Shown here piece after piece: positions 21,619 to 33,275 of a stretch of DNA of 64,000 nucleotides. Each line of letters opens with the position of its first letter. Within the stretch, counting starts at the first letter, position 1. The translations under genes were made by a program, and so were the position numbers. Under the pieces are notes generated by a model that saw only the letters and a program-made list of their open reading frames with translations, did not search any database and was not told the DNA's origin. Origin of the DNA: Paraniabella ginsengisoli (GTDB taxonomy: Bacteria > Bacteroidota > Bacteroidia > Chitinophagales > Chitinophagaceae); the NCBI RefSeq assembly GCF_022513635.1, contig NZ_JAKWBL010000001.1, forward strand, positions 1,178,001-1,242,000. Direction: 5' to 3'.

Positions 21619-24600
21619 TTAGAAAGATGCCCTAAGCGAAAAGGTTATATTTCTTGTTTTAGGTAAAAAACCCTGTTCACCAGAAAAGGCTGTATTGTTT
21701 GAATTATTAGAAGCAGGATTAAAATTATACGGTAGGGTTTGATATATAAAGCCCAGGTCCCGGCCAATAACTGATAGTGAAAGTCCATTTAATTTTAATT
21801 TTTCATATATCTTGGGAGTGAAATTATAAGATAATGCTACTTGACGCAGGGCGATCCAAGAGTTTTCTAAAATCCAGAAATCTGATACGCCTGTTGACGA
21901 TGAGCCATAGCGATAATAAAACTGGGGAGCATGAGTTGGTTCTATATACCCCTTTTCATAAGCCTCGTTAAATGTCATTCCTCCAACATCAACATTATTA
22001 CCAGCGGGGTGGTTACTATTTGGCCAGGAGCAAAAACTCCTTCTACAATCATACCATCGTCATAAGTTCCGCCGTCATCAGTATACTTACTTGTCCAGCT
22101 AATGCCTCCCGTTTGAGCATCTCGTCCCAACAAAGTATTTGGAAATACACCTGTGTGCGTGCCAAACCTGTAACTTAAGGCGACAAAATCTCCGCCTATT
22201 TTGGCATCCATAAGTACATTAAGATTGAAATTTTTGTATGTAAACGTGTTATCCCATCCTGCTCTGAACTTTGCATTTATATCGCCCACATCTTGTAATA
22301 CATTGCTTCTGGCAGGAAATGCTGTGCGCCCGTCACTTCTCCATGATAGTATAGGCAAGCCATTTCTGGAATCATCAATATTGTTTCCGTTGGCATCTGT
22401 CGCCTGAAATCTTGCAGCGTGAATAGAGCTTCTTAAAACTCCATACGATTGCCCTTCCACAGCCCATGTGCTTATTTCTCCAATATCAGCGCCAAGGTTA
22501 AATTCCTTAATACCTGGGTACAGTTCAATGATCTTATTGCGGTTTCGGGAATAATTTAAACTGCTGCTCCAGGTAAAATTTTTACTCTTAACAGGAGTTC
22601 CGTCTATAGCAATTTCAATACCGCTGTTTTGAATGTTTCCGGCATTTAACAATATGGATGTAACTCCTGTAACCCCCGGGGTAGATATTGGCAACAATTG
22701 GTTTTTAGAATTTTCTTTGTAATAGGTAATGTCAAACCCTATCCTGTTTTTTAAAAATCTCACTTCTCCGCCTACTTCTCTTGCTAATTTTTTTAAAGGC
22801 TTAATGTCTGCTTGTAAGGTACTGCTGCTGGAATGTGTTGATGTAGGTATACCATTAGAACCACCATTGGGGAATATATATCCATTAAAAGCAAACCCTT
22901 GATTTAGTAAATATGGGTCAGTATCCTTACCGAGCTCTGAAATATTGGCCCTCAGTTTACCAAAACTGATCCAGGATGGCAGGCCTTTAAATGTTTCTGT
23001 GAAAATCCAGGATAAGCTTGTTGCTGGATAACCGTAGGAGTTATTACCTGTGCCATCAGCATAAGTTAAACTTGAAGACCAATCCCTGCGATAAGTAGAT
23101 TGCCAATACAACATGTTTTTATAAGAAAGATCAATGCTTATATAGGCCGATTTAAAATTTTTACGGTTAAAAGTTTGTGTAGTAACAACTGGATTGATAG
23201 AGTTGGCGATAAAATATTGATTGGGATATATTAAACCACCTCTGGTTTCAGAAAAAGTATTTTCATTATTAAAGCTCTGTATTTCACTGCCTACAAATCC
23301 TGAAAAGTCAATGTCTTTACTCAATGATTTATTTACTAAAAGCATTGCCTTTAAAAATTTGCTTTTTCGGGTTTCTGTCCCGGTACCATACGAACCACCT
23401 TTAAAGCCTTGTAACTGTCCGGCCACACGGTCTTCTTTTTTACCGCTACATTGTTAATATTGCCTTCTAAAACTACTTTAGCCCATGATGTAATATCTGC
23501 AGTAAGTGTTAACCGACCACGGAGCAACTCTTCATTTTGAAGATATTTATTTTCATATAACATATACCAGAATCTTGCTTCAGGAACACGGTTGGTTTCA
23601 TCTGGGTTCGCAAAATCAGGTACACCACCAAATTGGCTTACGTAGTGTTCGCGCTGCATCCAGTATTTAGAATCATAATTCCGGGGAAGTATCCAGCTAA
23701 AAAGTTTTCCAAAATTGTCTGAAGCAAAAGCATCTAACCCGCCAAGGCGCGGTGGGTTTTCTCCGCGAAAATTACTGTATGCCACACCCGCATCAATACT
23801 TAAAAAATCAGTTAGTTTGTGTGTTGCTCTTATATCGAAGGCATCTTTAGCAAATTTATTATTGGGTACAATGCCTTCTGCTGCGTTGTGATTATAAGAA
23901 GCACGAAAAGTAGATTTGTCAGTACCTCCGTCTAATGAAATGTTAGTATTGCTTCCAAAACCGTTTTGAAAAGCATCTAAAAAATTATTAGGTTGAGGTA
24001 AATATTTTGTAGGCGTACCGTCATAATTGATTACATCCTGGCCTGTCATGCGAGGTCCCCAGTTTTCCAATTCCCGATTAATCTGGCGATCAATGTAAGG
24101 TTGTCCTGTTACAGGATCAGTAGGAAATGTCTTGGTTGTCCAGCGCTCATTAGATTTATAATTCGGGTCGCGCGCATCGGTATAAAAAGCGCCTACAGTA
24201 CCTCCTCCAAATTCGTTTTGAAATTCAGGCCCGGCGTATGGATTAGTCGTATTGATGGATTGATTAATTGTTACTCCGATTCCTTTTCTGGCTTTTCCTT
24301 TTTTGGTAGTGATGAGTATTACTCCGTTCATCGCCCGACTACCATATAAAGCAGCAGCTGCAGAACCTTTTAAAACGGAAACAGTTTCGAAATCGTCAGG
24401 GTTGAGGTTTTTAAAGTCGTTTCCAAAATCACGCCCTGTTCCTCCAAACACGCCGTTATCCATAATTACACCATCTACAACAAAAATAGGCTGGTTATTG
24501 GTACCCAAGGTGGAATTGCCACGAATAACAATTTTTGAGTTTCCAAAGAGCCCGCCTGCACCCTGATCAATTTGCACACCGGCTACACGCCCCTGCAACG

Positions 24601-25032
24601 CATTAATCGGATTAATCTCATTTGTTTTGGCTATATCGCTACCTTTTACCTCTGTAACCGAAAACCCTAATTGTTTTTTTTGTTTTGATATGCCAAGCGC
24701 AGTTACTACTACTTCTTCCATTCCAGTAGCATCCGATTCTTCAAGCGAAATCGAAAGTACGGTATTGCTACCAATAGCAACTTCTTTTTGGTATATCCAA
24801 CGGATGTGAATTCGAGAACAGTATCATTACCATCTATGGAAACAGAAAAGTTACCATTTTCGTCTGTAACACCACCAGCAGTCGTTCCTTTTACTATATA
24901 AGACACATTGGCGATCGGTGTGCCCTTGTTATCCGAAACCGTACCAGTAACAGTTCTTTGCTGCGAATAGGAGAGTAGCGTGAGGCAACTCATCACACTT
25001 GCGAACAGCAGTTTTTGCATTGCTTTTTTCAT
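21619..25032 (-). CDS. SusC/RagA-family TonB-dependent transporter (pair 2, three frameshifts)
   Basis: 1138 aa after correction. Signal peptide (LLSYSQQ), CarboxypepD_reg domain, EEVVVTALGISKQKKQLGFSV, plug (VSVLKGSAAAALYGSRAMNG), then barrel ending ITFSLRASF. Three homopolymers are one base short: T5 at 24785-24789 (restores GYTKKEVAIGSNTVLSISLE), T6 at 23436-23441 (restores VAVKKEDRVAGQLQGFKGG) and G4 at 22006-22009 (restores TTPAGNNVDVGGMTFNEA). No promoter-like leader similar to those of susC1 and susC3 precedes it, so it may be read from the susC3 transcript. Confidence 0.94.
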
Positions 25033-25165
25033 ACTTAGTTTTTGATTTGAAAAATCTTATATGTTAGTAACCTCTCAATTATTAATTTATCGATACGTCA
25101 ATATGTTATCGTATGCATTACCACCAGTCATAAAACTTAGTGTTGATAAAATGTAAACATCATCA

Positions 25166-25191
25166 AAGAGCTTGCAGTTTCGCAAGCTCTT
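25166..25191. terminator. Hairpin between susD3 and susC2, weak terminator or processing site
   Basis: Ten-bp perfect stem AAGAGCTTGC / GCAAGCTCTT with a 6-base loop, just after the susD3 stop. No run of U follows on the minus strand, so it may attenuate or stabilise the upstream mRNA and need not stop transcription. Confidence 0.55.
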
Positions 25192-25199
25192 AAATCAAA

Positions 25200-26779
25200 T
25201 TATGGCTGTATCCAGATCTTTTTATTGGTTACATCGGAGCCATCGGTTTCAGTCTTCCAGTTGGCATTGTTAAAGCTTTGCTCTTCATCAGGATACTTGA
25301 ATTTATACAAAGTACCATATTTACCTGTATAGTTACCGGTACCAATTGAAGACATCGGTGTTTTGCCACCCGTTCTTCTTAACAGCGTCCAGGCATCGTA
25401 AGGTTGCCTGTATTGGTCAATCCATGTTTGCGCATATATTTTCAGCAAAGAAGAGCTTGCATCTCCTGTATTATAAGCTACTTTAGTATTAGTGAGTACC
25501 TGATTAAGCTCGACTGCTGTTAATGCTTCCTGAGCAGGTTTATTCACTACCCATGAAGGGGTATTAAACGCAATTTTCTTCCACATAGTTAAAGATGCTG
25601 TTACACCAGCATCATACGCTGCTTTTGCTGTAGCTTGGTTGGCGGTAACTCCCAGTCCACGGTTATACGCTTCTGCTTTTAAGAAATAAACCTGGGCCGC
25701 TGTAAGGATCAGTTCTGGGATATATTTAACGTCTTTTACGAAGTAGAAATTAAATGCAGAATAATTAGAATTACCTTTATTGCTCCAATTAACATCGCGG
25801 TTGGCAATGTTGTAGGGTGAACCGGTTTCTGTAATTGTAGCCTGGTTTTGAGGAATAGCCACCCAGTTGTTAGCTCCATTTGTTTCGAAGAATATTTTAG
25901 CGCGGATATCAAAAATACCACTTCCATCTGTATCGTTATTGTCCGAAAACAAGTTCCACATGGTACTGCCCATTCTTAAATTGCAATCTTGGGTAAACGA
26001 CCATTGGCGCCATTGAAACTCTAAACCAGTAATAGCCGTTGGCCAAAGACCAATATCTTCGCCGTCAGTTAATAATGGTTTGGATAGAGCTTCTGCAATA
26101 TGAGTCCCTGCCAGGGAACTGTTTTTATTGTACATAGTGATTGCTACATAAAGGCGCAGGCTGTTGGCAAATTTGATCCATTTGGCTATATCACCTTTCA
26201 AAAAGGTATCATAACTGCCTGGGCTGTATTGAGTAGCATCAGTAGAAAAATTATCTACAGCCCATTTCAAATCTGTTAAAAGGGAAGAGTAAATATCTTC
26301 CTGTTTATCATAAGGTACATTGTAAGCTACAGCTCCATTAATAGGAGCGTAGCCAGCTTTTGAATAGGGGATATTGCCAAAATTATTGGTTGTTTTAAAA
26401 GTTTTGTACGCTATAAGTGTTTTAAGCATTGCATACAAATTATTCATATTAGCAGGTGTTGCAGAGGTTTCTATTCTTGATTGAATCAGCCTGTAATTGG
26501 CCAAAGCCTGGTAATAAGTAGTCCACAAGGACCCGCGGGCGCCATCGAAATTGTAACTATTGCTACCTGCTACAACACCTTGCTGGGTTATAGGGTAGAT
26601 CCATGAATTCATGACCGAGTACTCACCGGCAGTTATAGGTAACGAACTTATAACACCGTTGAATAATTCGTCAGTAGATGCCGTAACGGGATCTTTGGGA
26701 GGAGTGTTTATTTCTTCAAAGTTTTTCGTACAGGAAAAAAAGCTGTACTAATTAATGTCAGATATATTAGTTTCTTCAT
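25200..26779 (-). CDS. SusD/RagB-family lipoprotein (pair 3, one frameshift)
   Basis: 526 aa from the ATG at 26779. The long open frame begins only at 26612; the lipoprotein signal lies upstream in another frame. A run of 7 A at 26735-26741 needs 8, giving ISTAFFSCTKNFEEINTPP, a lipobox plus the NFEEIN motif of SusD_2-type proteins. It follows susC3 by 12 bp. The Cys-containing signal marks it as a surface lipoprotein partner of susC3. Confidence 0.93.
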
Positions 26780-26791
26780 TTGTGTAAAAAT

Positions 26792-29700
26792 TTAAAATTT
26801 CACTTTAACAGATACGCCGTACTCTCTGGTGCCAGGCAATTGGGCCCACTGAATTCCCTGTGCATTTCCAATTCCATTTAATGCTTCAGGGTTTAACCGA
26901 TTAGGCAAGGTCGTGAATAGGTAAAAAGATTTCTTCCGATAAGTGAAACATCCAATCCCTGAATAAAACCAGTGCCTTCCAAAATCTTTCCTGGTACTGA
27001 ATAGGTTAAAGTAAGTTCTCTTAATTTACCCCAGGAATTATTAAATATGGCATTACTTCTGGGCATGGGCACGCCAGACCAGGCGCCATACTGGCCCGCA
27101 TACTTATATAGATAATGTACTACGTCTTTATTAGGTGTACCGTCTGCATATACTCCATCAAATACAATTCCATGATTAGCTGTACTACCATCTGGATAGG
27201 TGTATGAAAGACCGCCGCCATCGCGCTCCAGTAATGTTTCAGGCGCAGTACCATTAGCCATTGATGCTGCGTAATCGGCAGAGTATATCTGCCCGCCGAT
27301 TCTGAAGTCTGTTAAAAAGGAGAGACTCACCCTTTTGTAGCGGAAACTATTTGAAATGCCCCCGGTTAATTTAGGCATGGCATTGCCAATAGGCACTAAA
27401 TCGGGGGTTGTTACATATCGTGAACCTACCACTTTTGTAGGATCAGTTTTATCATATATAGGCGCTACAATTTTTTGCCCGTTTTTATAGGTATAGTCGT
27501 ACCCGTAAATGGTTCCGTAGTCTTCACCGGCTTTAACATACATTCTCACACCATTGTTGCCCCACAGATCTTGCAATGGGTAAACGTCGATACCATCTGC
27601 CAATGCAATCACCTTATTTTTATTATGTGCTCCATTTACCACAATATTCCAATTAAAATCCTGTGTTCTTACTGGTGTTGCCCTTATAATAAATTCGAAG
27701 CCTTTATTGGATAATTCACCGGTATTAAAAGTTACAGATGTAGCCCCAGACGATCCCGCTAATGAGCTGGATAAAATCTGATCGCGGCTTTTTGTAGCAT
27801 AATAAGTAAACTCCAGTCCTAATCTATTTTGAAGAAAGCCCAACTCTAAACCAATTTCCTGGCTTGTATTCCTTTGTGGCTTCAATGCATCAGCCGGCGG
27901 GAGGCTTGCCTTATAACTTCTTACAGGCACTCCTCCAAATGTAGACGGTGCTTGTGCATTTAAATAGTTGGAAATAACGAATGGACTATAGGTGTAATAT
28001 GCAAGATAAGGATCAGTGCCATTTGCACTACCTGCATATGAAAGTTTCAGTTTACCATAGTTAAGCCAATTCGAGTTTTTTAATCCCTGAATTGCATCGG
28101 TAAACACAAAGCTTAAGCTGGTAGATGGATAAAAATAAGATGCATTTTGAATGGGTAGTGTAGATGACCAATCATTTCTTCCTGTTACCTGTAAAAACAA
28201 GTAGTTCTTATAGGATAGATCCATAATACCGTAAACTGAGTTAATATTATAATTAGCCCAAGTTTCAACCGGTAAAGAAAATAGTCCGTTGTAGGAAGTA
28301 TTTGCTAAATAATATTTGTTAGGAATAATCCATGGATAAATGCTGGATTGACCATATGTGGCATCTTTTTCACCACTATTCCATGCACTGTTGCCATACA
28401 TTCTGCTTTTTAATGAACTGGCTCCCAGCATTAAGCTTCCTGAAAAGTTACCACCGAATAATTCGTCTTTATGAAAAATCCCAAATCCCTCAAGATTCAT
28501 ATCCTGATTTTTTACTGTTTCAATACCATACTGACCTTGTAAACCAGCAACATCTACCGGAGTATACCTGCTTTCTACGGTTGTATTGGCATTTACTATT
28601 GAAGCCCTGCCCGTTAAGTTAAACCAAGGAGTTAATTCCGCAGTTAATTTTACGGTACTTAATAATTGATTTCTGGTCATGAACTGGTTTTGTTCCATTA
28701 AATGCCAAAAAAGATGGTTGTTATAATTGTTTTGATAAGGGTAGGCGCCAATAGCCGACAGGCCAGCCAGGTCTGCTTTGCTACCGTCGTCTTTTTTATA
28801 AATATCAAATTCTATAGGCTTATAATCTCTTGACATGTTGTATGTGGTGAAAGTGCTCCAGCCAAAATCCTGTCCGAGGTCTGGAGAATTTCGTCTATAA
28901 TAATTATTGTAGCTCGCTGTGATCTCAGATTTCAGCTTTTTGGAGATATTGATATTGGAGCCCAGGTTAAAATTATTTTGACTATAGTTAGTGTTCTTAA
29001 TGATCGCAGTATTGTCTAACCTTGTATATGCCATTCTTAAACTTCCCCAATCGCCAGACTTATTAATGGAGACATTATGTGTAGACGTATTTCCAGTTTG
29101 GTAAAAAGCCTTCCTATTATCGGGTTGAGCTTCCCATTTCCTTTTTCGCCATCCCACCATATTATTTCCGTGCCATCCAGTTTTGGCCCCCAGGAAGCAC
29201 CCCGGCCAAACCAGCTGAAAAGCTCATAGGCCTGATAGCCTCCGGGAATATCAGCATACATATCTACCCAGGGATCAGGGAAACGATCTTGACCATTCGC
29301 ATCTTTTCTAAATGTATTGTTAGCTTTCCACATAGCACTTGCCAATCCCATACCGTAGGAGTTTTGTACATCTGAATAACGATAAGGGTTAGAAAATAAG
29401 GTGCTGAAATTATAGTCTATTCCAAGCCCTTTTCTATTTTCTCCCTTTTTAGTTGTAATTAATAAAACACCATTGGCGCCTCTTGAGCCATAAAGGGCTG
29501 CGGCTGTAGCCCCTTTCAATACAGTAATTTCCTGGATATCATCCGGGTTTAAGGTATTTAAAAAAGATCCCCACTCTTTAGTGTTTTCTAACTGATTTTC
29601 CGAACCGGGTTCATTGCTGTTCATTTTGGCTTGTCGGCCACCCAGGGCACCATTATCAATCTGGATACCATCCACTACAATTAATGCCTGGTTGTTTCCA

Positions 29701-30227
29701 AGAATGCTATTATTTCCTCGTATTACAACCCTCTGTGAACCCCCTTGAATACCATTGGAGCTCGTAACATTCAGGCCGGCTGCTTTTCCCATCAGGCCGG
29801 AACCCAGGTCAGGTGGCGCCGCCTTCATAATATCGGAGGTGGAAATTTTTTGTGCTGAATATCCCAGAGACCTGGCCTCTCTTTTTATACCTAATGCTGT
29901 TACTATTACTTCTTCTTCAGACTTAATACCAGTCTGCAATATAAAATTGATTACGTTGTTATTGCCAACAGCAGCTTCTTTATTATCAAAGCCAAGAGAG
30001 GATGCTACAAGTATAGCAGCATTGTCTGCTATTTGAATAGTGTAGGAGCCTGCTTCATCCGAAGCGGTAGCTGTTAATGTGCCCTTGACTGTAATAGTTG
30101 CTCCTGCAATGGGTTTTCCTGTTTCGTCAGCAACAGTACCTGTTACTGTTCGTTGCTGGGCATGTGATAGGAGCGTGCAGCAGCCCATCACCAATACTAA
30201 CAGAACTTTTTGCATTGTTTTCTTCAT
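26792..30227 (-). CDS. SusC/RagA-family TonB-dependent transporter (pair 3, two frameshifts)
   Basis: 1145 aa after correction. Signal peptide (TLLSHAQQ), CarboxypepD_reg domain, EEEVIVTALGIKREARSLGYS, plug (ITVLKGATAAALYGSRGANG), and barrel. A T run of 3 at 29137-29139 needs 4 (restores GEKGKWEAQPDNRKAFYQ), and an A run of 5 at 26923-26927 needs 6 (restores GRNLFYLFTTLPNRLNPEA and a C terminus ending YGVSVKVKF at 26792). Without the second correction the protein would lack its last barrel strand. First transporter downstream of the ROK regulator. Confidence 0.94.
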
Positions 30228-30284
30228 ACTTGTTCAAGATTTGATTTTAAAAAATAGATTCTTTTAGCGCAAAAATTTGCAGCC

Positions 30285-30455
30285 ATGTTGGTTTAGTTAA
30301 TTAATAGAGATTTCGTTAAGCTGTTTTAATACCATCTATTTCGCCGAGCGGTAATTAGTTTAGTTGCACTTCAATCATCGGGTTAATGATTGAAATTATA
30401 TTACTTCTATCTGGCCGGTATCAATTGTTCTAAGGGCATACGGCTTCGGTTATAG
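30285..30455 (-). promoter_or_regulatory. susC3 leader with inverted repeat, homologous to susC1 leader
   Basis: 30370-30394 holds a 9-bp inverted repeat TTCAATCAT / ATGATTGAA with a 7-base spacer. 30413-30449 resembles the GCCTGTAC..GTACAGGC block of the susC1 leader. The rest of 30228-30603 shows no gene. The palindrome is a candidate operator for the ROK regulator encoded upstream. Confidence 0.58.
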
Positions 30456-30603
30456 ATGGGCGATAAAATTCGAGAGCTTGAAACCTGATTTTTAGTTTAC
30501 GATATAATTACTGTATCTAATTTGCATGGCTTTTCATACATATTCGGGATTTAATTGTGAAAAATGTTATGTTCTATTCATATTTAGAGCACAGCAGCAG
30601 ACC

Positions 30604-31827
30604 TTACAACGCCATCGCTTTTTCGTTTAGAAGTTTTGGCAACTTTTCGTAATTGTCCATTATCAGCGACGTTGCACCTATCAGCTCGGCATTATAACCC
30701 AGTTGAGAAATTTTAATTTCCGTGTGTTCTGATATTTTTGGAATACAATGTTCGTTCACTGCTTGTTGTATGGGGGCTATCCACACTTTTCCAGCCAAAG
30801 ATCCTATTCCACTTATAACAATAAGCTCGGGATTCATGAGATGAATAAGAATGGCAACACCCCGGCCAATATTGTACGCTGCGTCCGAAATTAATTCTAT
30901 AGAAAATTTGTCTCCTTTTTGCGCTGCTTCGATGATACTTTTAGCAGATTCTTCGATCCTGTCAATATTTAACTCCTTTAAAAGTGAAGGTTGAGATTGT
31001 TTTTTAAGCGTCTTAATACCCTTTTGCGCCACCACTAATAAAGAAGTTTCTGTCTCAAGACACCCATGTTTACCGCAGCTACAAATTTTATTATTATCAA
31101 ATAAAGGAATATGGCTAAACTCACCTGCAAATCCGTCTGTGCCTCTAAAAAGCTTCCCGTCAGAAATAATTCCCAGACCAATTCCCCAACCTATATTAAT
31201 AACCATTACATGGCGTTTGTTTTTAGCGGCTCCCCACTTTAACTCGGCTAAGCCAACGAGACTTGAATCGTTATCTATTAAAGTTGGTATTTTTAAAGCA
31301 GCTTCAATATTACTGGTGATAGAGCCATTTTTGCAAGGCAAAAAAGTATGATTGATGCCCTTTGCAACATCTACAAATCCAGGCATTCCAATTCCAATAC
31401 CGGCAATTTTTGAATGGGGAATATTAGATCTTTCGATGAAAGCTTCCAGATGTTTGATCAACTCTTTAAGGCTGTTTGGATTGTTGGCTAATACAAGGTC
31501 AAATTTTTCAACTTCTCCCACAATCGTATTGTCGTTAGAAATAAGTGCTACGCGGGTAACTAACTGATCCATCGCTACTGCCACTACATATAATACTCCA
31601 TTTTTAATACTATATGTTTGAGGCCGTCTTCCGCCAGTAGAAACTGCATAACCTTTTTCTACAACCATTTTAAGACTGATCAGTTCACTTAGATATTGGG
31701 TGGTAAGCGGAATGCTTTTTCCAATAAGATTACTTAGATCAGCACAGGATAGCTGTTTGTTAAAAAACAAATGCTTTAAAATCTCCTTGTAAAATTTCTG
31801 CTTTTTTGAAATAATATTGGCAATCAT
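30604..31827 (-). CDS. ROK-family transcriptional regulator
   Basis: 407 aa, intact. An N-terminal winged-helix segment (about 10-70, LSCADLSNLIGKSIPLTTQYLSEL) is followed by a ROK sugar-binding domain with GIGIGMPGFVD, IDNDSSLVGLAE, FRGTDGFAGEFSH and the zinc motif CSCGKHGCLE. The phosphate-binding D-x-G-G-T loop expected near residue 90 is replaced by AVAMDQLVTR, so it is a regulator and not a sugar kinase. It lies on the same strand 377 bp upstream of susC3 and probably senses a sugar to control the glycan locus. Confidence 0.9.
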   Translation of the reverse strand: MIANIISKKQKFYKEILKHLFFNKQLSCADLSNLIGKSIPLTTQYLSELISLKMVVEKGYAVSTGGRRPQTYSIKNGVLYVVAVAMDQLVTRVALISNDNTIVGEVEKFDLVLANNPNSLKELIKHLEAFIERSNIPHSKIAGIGIGMPGFVDVAKGINHTFLPCKNGSITSNIEAALKIPTLIDNDSSLVGLAELKWGAAKNKRHVMVINIGWGIGLGIISDGKLFRGTDGFAGEFSHIPLFDNNKICSCGKHGCLETETSLLVVAQKGIKTLKKQSQPSLLKELNIDRIEESAKSIIEAAQKGDKFSIELISDAAYNIGRGVAILIHLMNPELIVISGIGSLAGKVWIAPIQQAVNEHCIPKISEHTEIKISQLGYNAELIGATSLIMDNYEKLPKLLNEKAMAL

Positions 31828-32069
31828 TCAATTTTCTTTTTGGCAGTTTATATTTCGAATTCTTGTATAAATATAGAAAGTTTATTAATAATTAAGAAAA
31901 CTTTTTAAAAATTTTACTAAACATTTTATTAACAACAATAAATGTATATGTAATATGATTCCTATAAAAGTGCGTTTAGGAACCTTCATGTGCGGTAAAC
32001 CATCAAGAATAGATGGCAGGAAAAGAGTATTGAATAGGAACCTGATTTTGAAGAAAGTAAGGCTAACTC
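31828..32069. other. Intergenic region, nothing recognised
   Basis: 242 bp. Very AT-rich up to 31950, then a mixed segment containing TAGGAACCT twice (31977 and 32035). No gene, RNA or promoter consensus is convincing. Confidence 0.4.
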
Positions 32070-32681
32070 TTAATGTATTCTATCGCCACGAACTTCGATA
32101 TCTTTCATAATTTCAGATTCATGAGCCAGCCATTGGGCCCAACGTGCACGTACCTGGTCTTTAGGCAAATAGGTTTCTGCCAATTCTATAAATAAGGTGT
32201 AGTGGCCGGCTTCGCTTTCCATAAAGCGACGGTAAAATTTTGCAAGATAAGCATCATTCAAACCTTCACTTAATCGTTTAAACCGTTCGCAACTGCGCGC
32301 TTCGATCATTGCCATCGTTAATAACTTATCTAAAAAACGTTCGTCCGGCGATCCGCCTTTTTGCTGAAAGTCGATCAGGGCATTTACATATTCATCCTTT
32401 CTTTGTTTGCCTAATTTTAATCCTCGTTTGTGCAATTCCTGAAGGACAAGTCTGAAATGTCCCCATTCTTCGGTTACAATAGGAGCGAGGCCCATAACCA
32501 GTTTTTCTTTGTCGCTGTACTTTTGTATCAGGGTAATGCAGGTGGTAGCCGCTTTTTGTTCGCAATACGCATGATCAGTAAGAATCGCTTCTAAAGAAAT
32601 TTCCGCAAGATTTACCCAGCGCGGATCAGTGGGTAACTGAAGGCCTAGAATATTTTTGGTGGTGTGCTGATCGTATTGCAT
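32070..32681 (-). CDS. miaE: tRNA-(ms2io6A)-hydroxylase, MiaE-like
   Basis: 203 aa from the ATG at 32681 (MQYDQHTTK); an upstream in-frame ATG at 32741 is less likely because a -7 box overlaps that stretch. The ferritin-like di-iron core is visible: HAYCEQKAA, TEEWGHFRLV and ESEAGHYTLF supply Glu/His ligands. It hydroxylates the isopentenyl group of ms2i6A37 in tRNA, acting after MiaB, whose gene is at 58 kb. The gene appears to be monocistronic. Confidence 0.92.
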   Translation of the reverse strand: MQYDQHTTKNILGLQLPTDPRWVNLAEISLEAILTDHAYCEQKAATTCITLIQKYSDKEKLVMGLAPIVTEEWGHFRLVLQELHKRGLKLGKQRKDEYVNALIDFQQKGGSPDERFLDKLLTMAMIEARSCERFKRLSEGLNDAYLAKFYRRFMESEAGHYTLFIELAETYLPKDQVRARWAQWLAHESEIMKDIEVRGDRIH

Positions 32682-32685
32682 ACTG

Positions 32686-32718
32686 CAAAAATAGGAGTTA
32701 AATTTTTTGAGTAAGCAA
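32686..32718 (-). promoter_or_regulatory. Promoter of miaE, possibly leaderless
   Basis: The minus strand reads TATTTTTG at 32693-32686, an exact TAnnTTTG -7 element, with a TTG about 22 bases upstream. The box ends 4 bases before the ATG, so transcription would start at or beside the start codon. Confidence 0.5.
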
Positions 32719-32809
32719 TCGCCCAAATGCTGATAATGCAATATTAAATTGTCTAAACTGTTGCACCTTTGTGATTTTTATCGTTTGAAAATTAATCAAT
32801 TAAAAAACT

Positions 32810-33157
32810 ATGAGAAAGATTTATTGGTTATTAGTATTCTGTATTTTCTTTTCAGGATGCAGTAAAGCGTTGGATGTTGAAGAAGATATGTATTTTGAAC
32901 AGGTTAATTGGGAGGAACCTCCTGGAGAGCGGGATCCTATTGCCGGAGTAGCGCCGATGCATTTAGAGTTAAAAACCAGTGGATGGGCTGGTTTATATCC
33001 GGGTTCAGGAGATATAGTTTGGAGTGGAACATATAAAATCACCCATCGAAAAGTGAAAGTAAGTTTGGAGCATAGGGATGATACGTACGAGTTTGAAGTT
33101 AAATCAGATCAGGAGTTGATCGGGCCTGGAGGGGAGATTTTGCATATAAAGAAATAG
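32810..33157 (+). CDS. Small hypothetical lipoprotein
   Basis: 115 aa. The lipobox is FCIFFSGC (Cys near residue 17), giving a mature lipoprotein of about 98 residues with predicted beta-strand segments (KVKVSLEHRDDTYEFEV). No family recognised. A near-consensus -7 element cAccTTTG at 32764-32771 precedes it. It is upstream of rpsO, which has its own promoter. Confidence 0.7.
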   Translation: MRKIYWLLVFCIFFSGCSKALDVEEDMYFEQVNWEEPPGERDPIAGVAPMHLELKTSGWAGLYPGSGDIVWSGTYKITHRKVKVSLEHRDDTYEFEVKSDQELIGPGGEILHIKK

Positions 33158-33193
33158 GTATAAGACTGGGTGTAAAAATCTCATTATCAAAAG

Positions 33194-33223
33194 TTTGAAT
33201 TCTAAATTTATTTCTTACCTTTG
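33194..33223 (+). promoter_or_regulatory. rpsO promoter, Bacteroidota consensus
   Basis: -33 TTTG at 33194-33197, 18 bases, then -7 TAccTTTG at 33216-33223, an exact match to TAnnTTTG. Expected transcription start near 33230, giving a leader of about 45 bases before rpsO. Confidence 0.85.
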
Positions 33224-33275
33224 CCGCCTTAAATTATAGGATACAAAAACAGGATGACCTTTTAAAAAAGACAGT

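Noticed and set aside
25075..25120. GATACG..TCGTAT words upstream of susC2 as a version of the susC1/susC3 operator
   Set aside because: The TTCAAT/ATTGAA palindrome and other shared blocks are missing, and the resemblance is limited to one short word.
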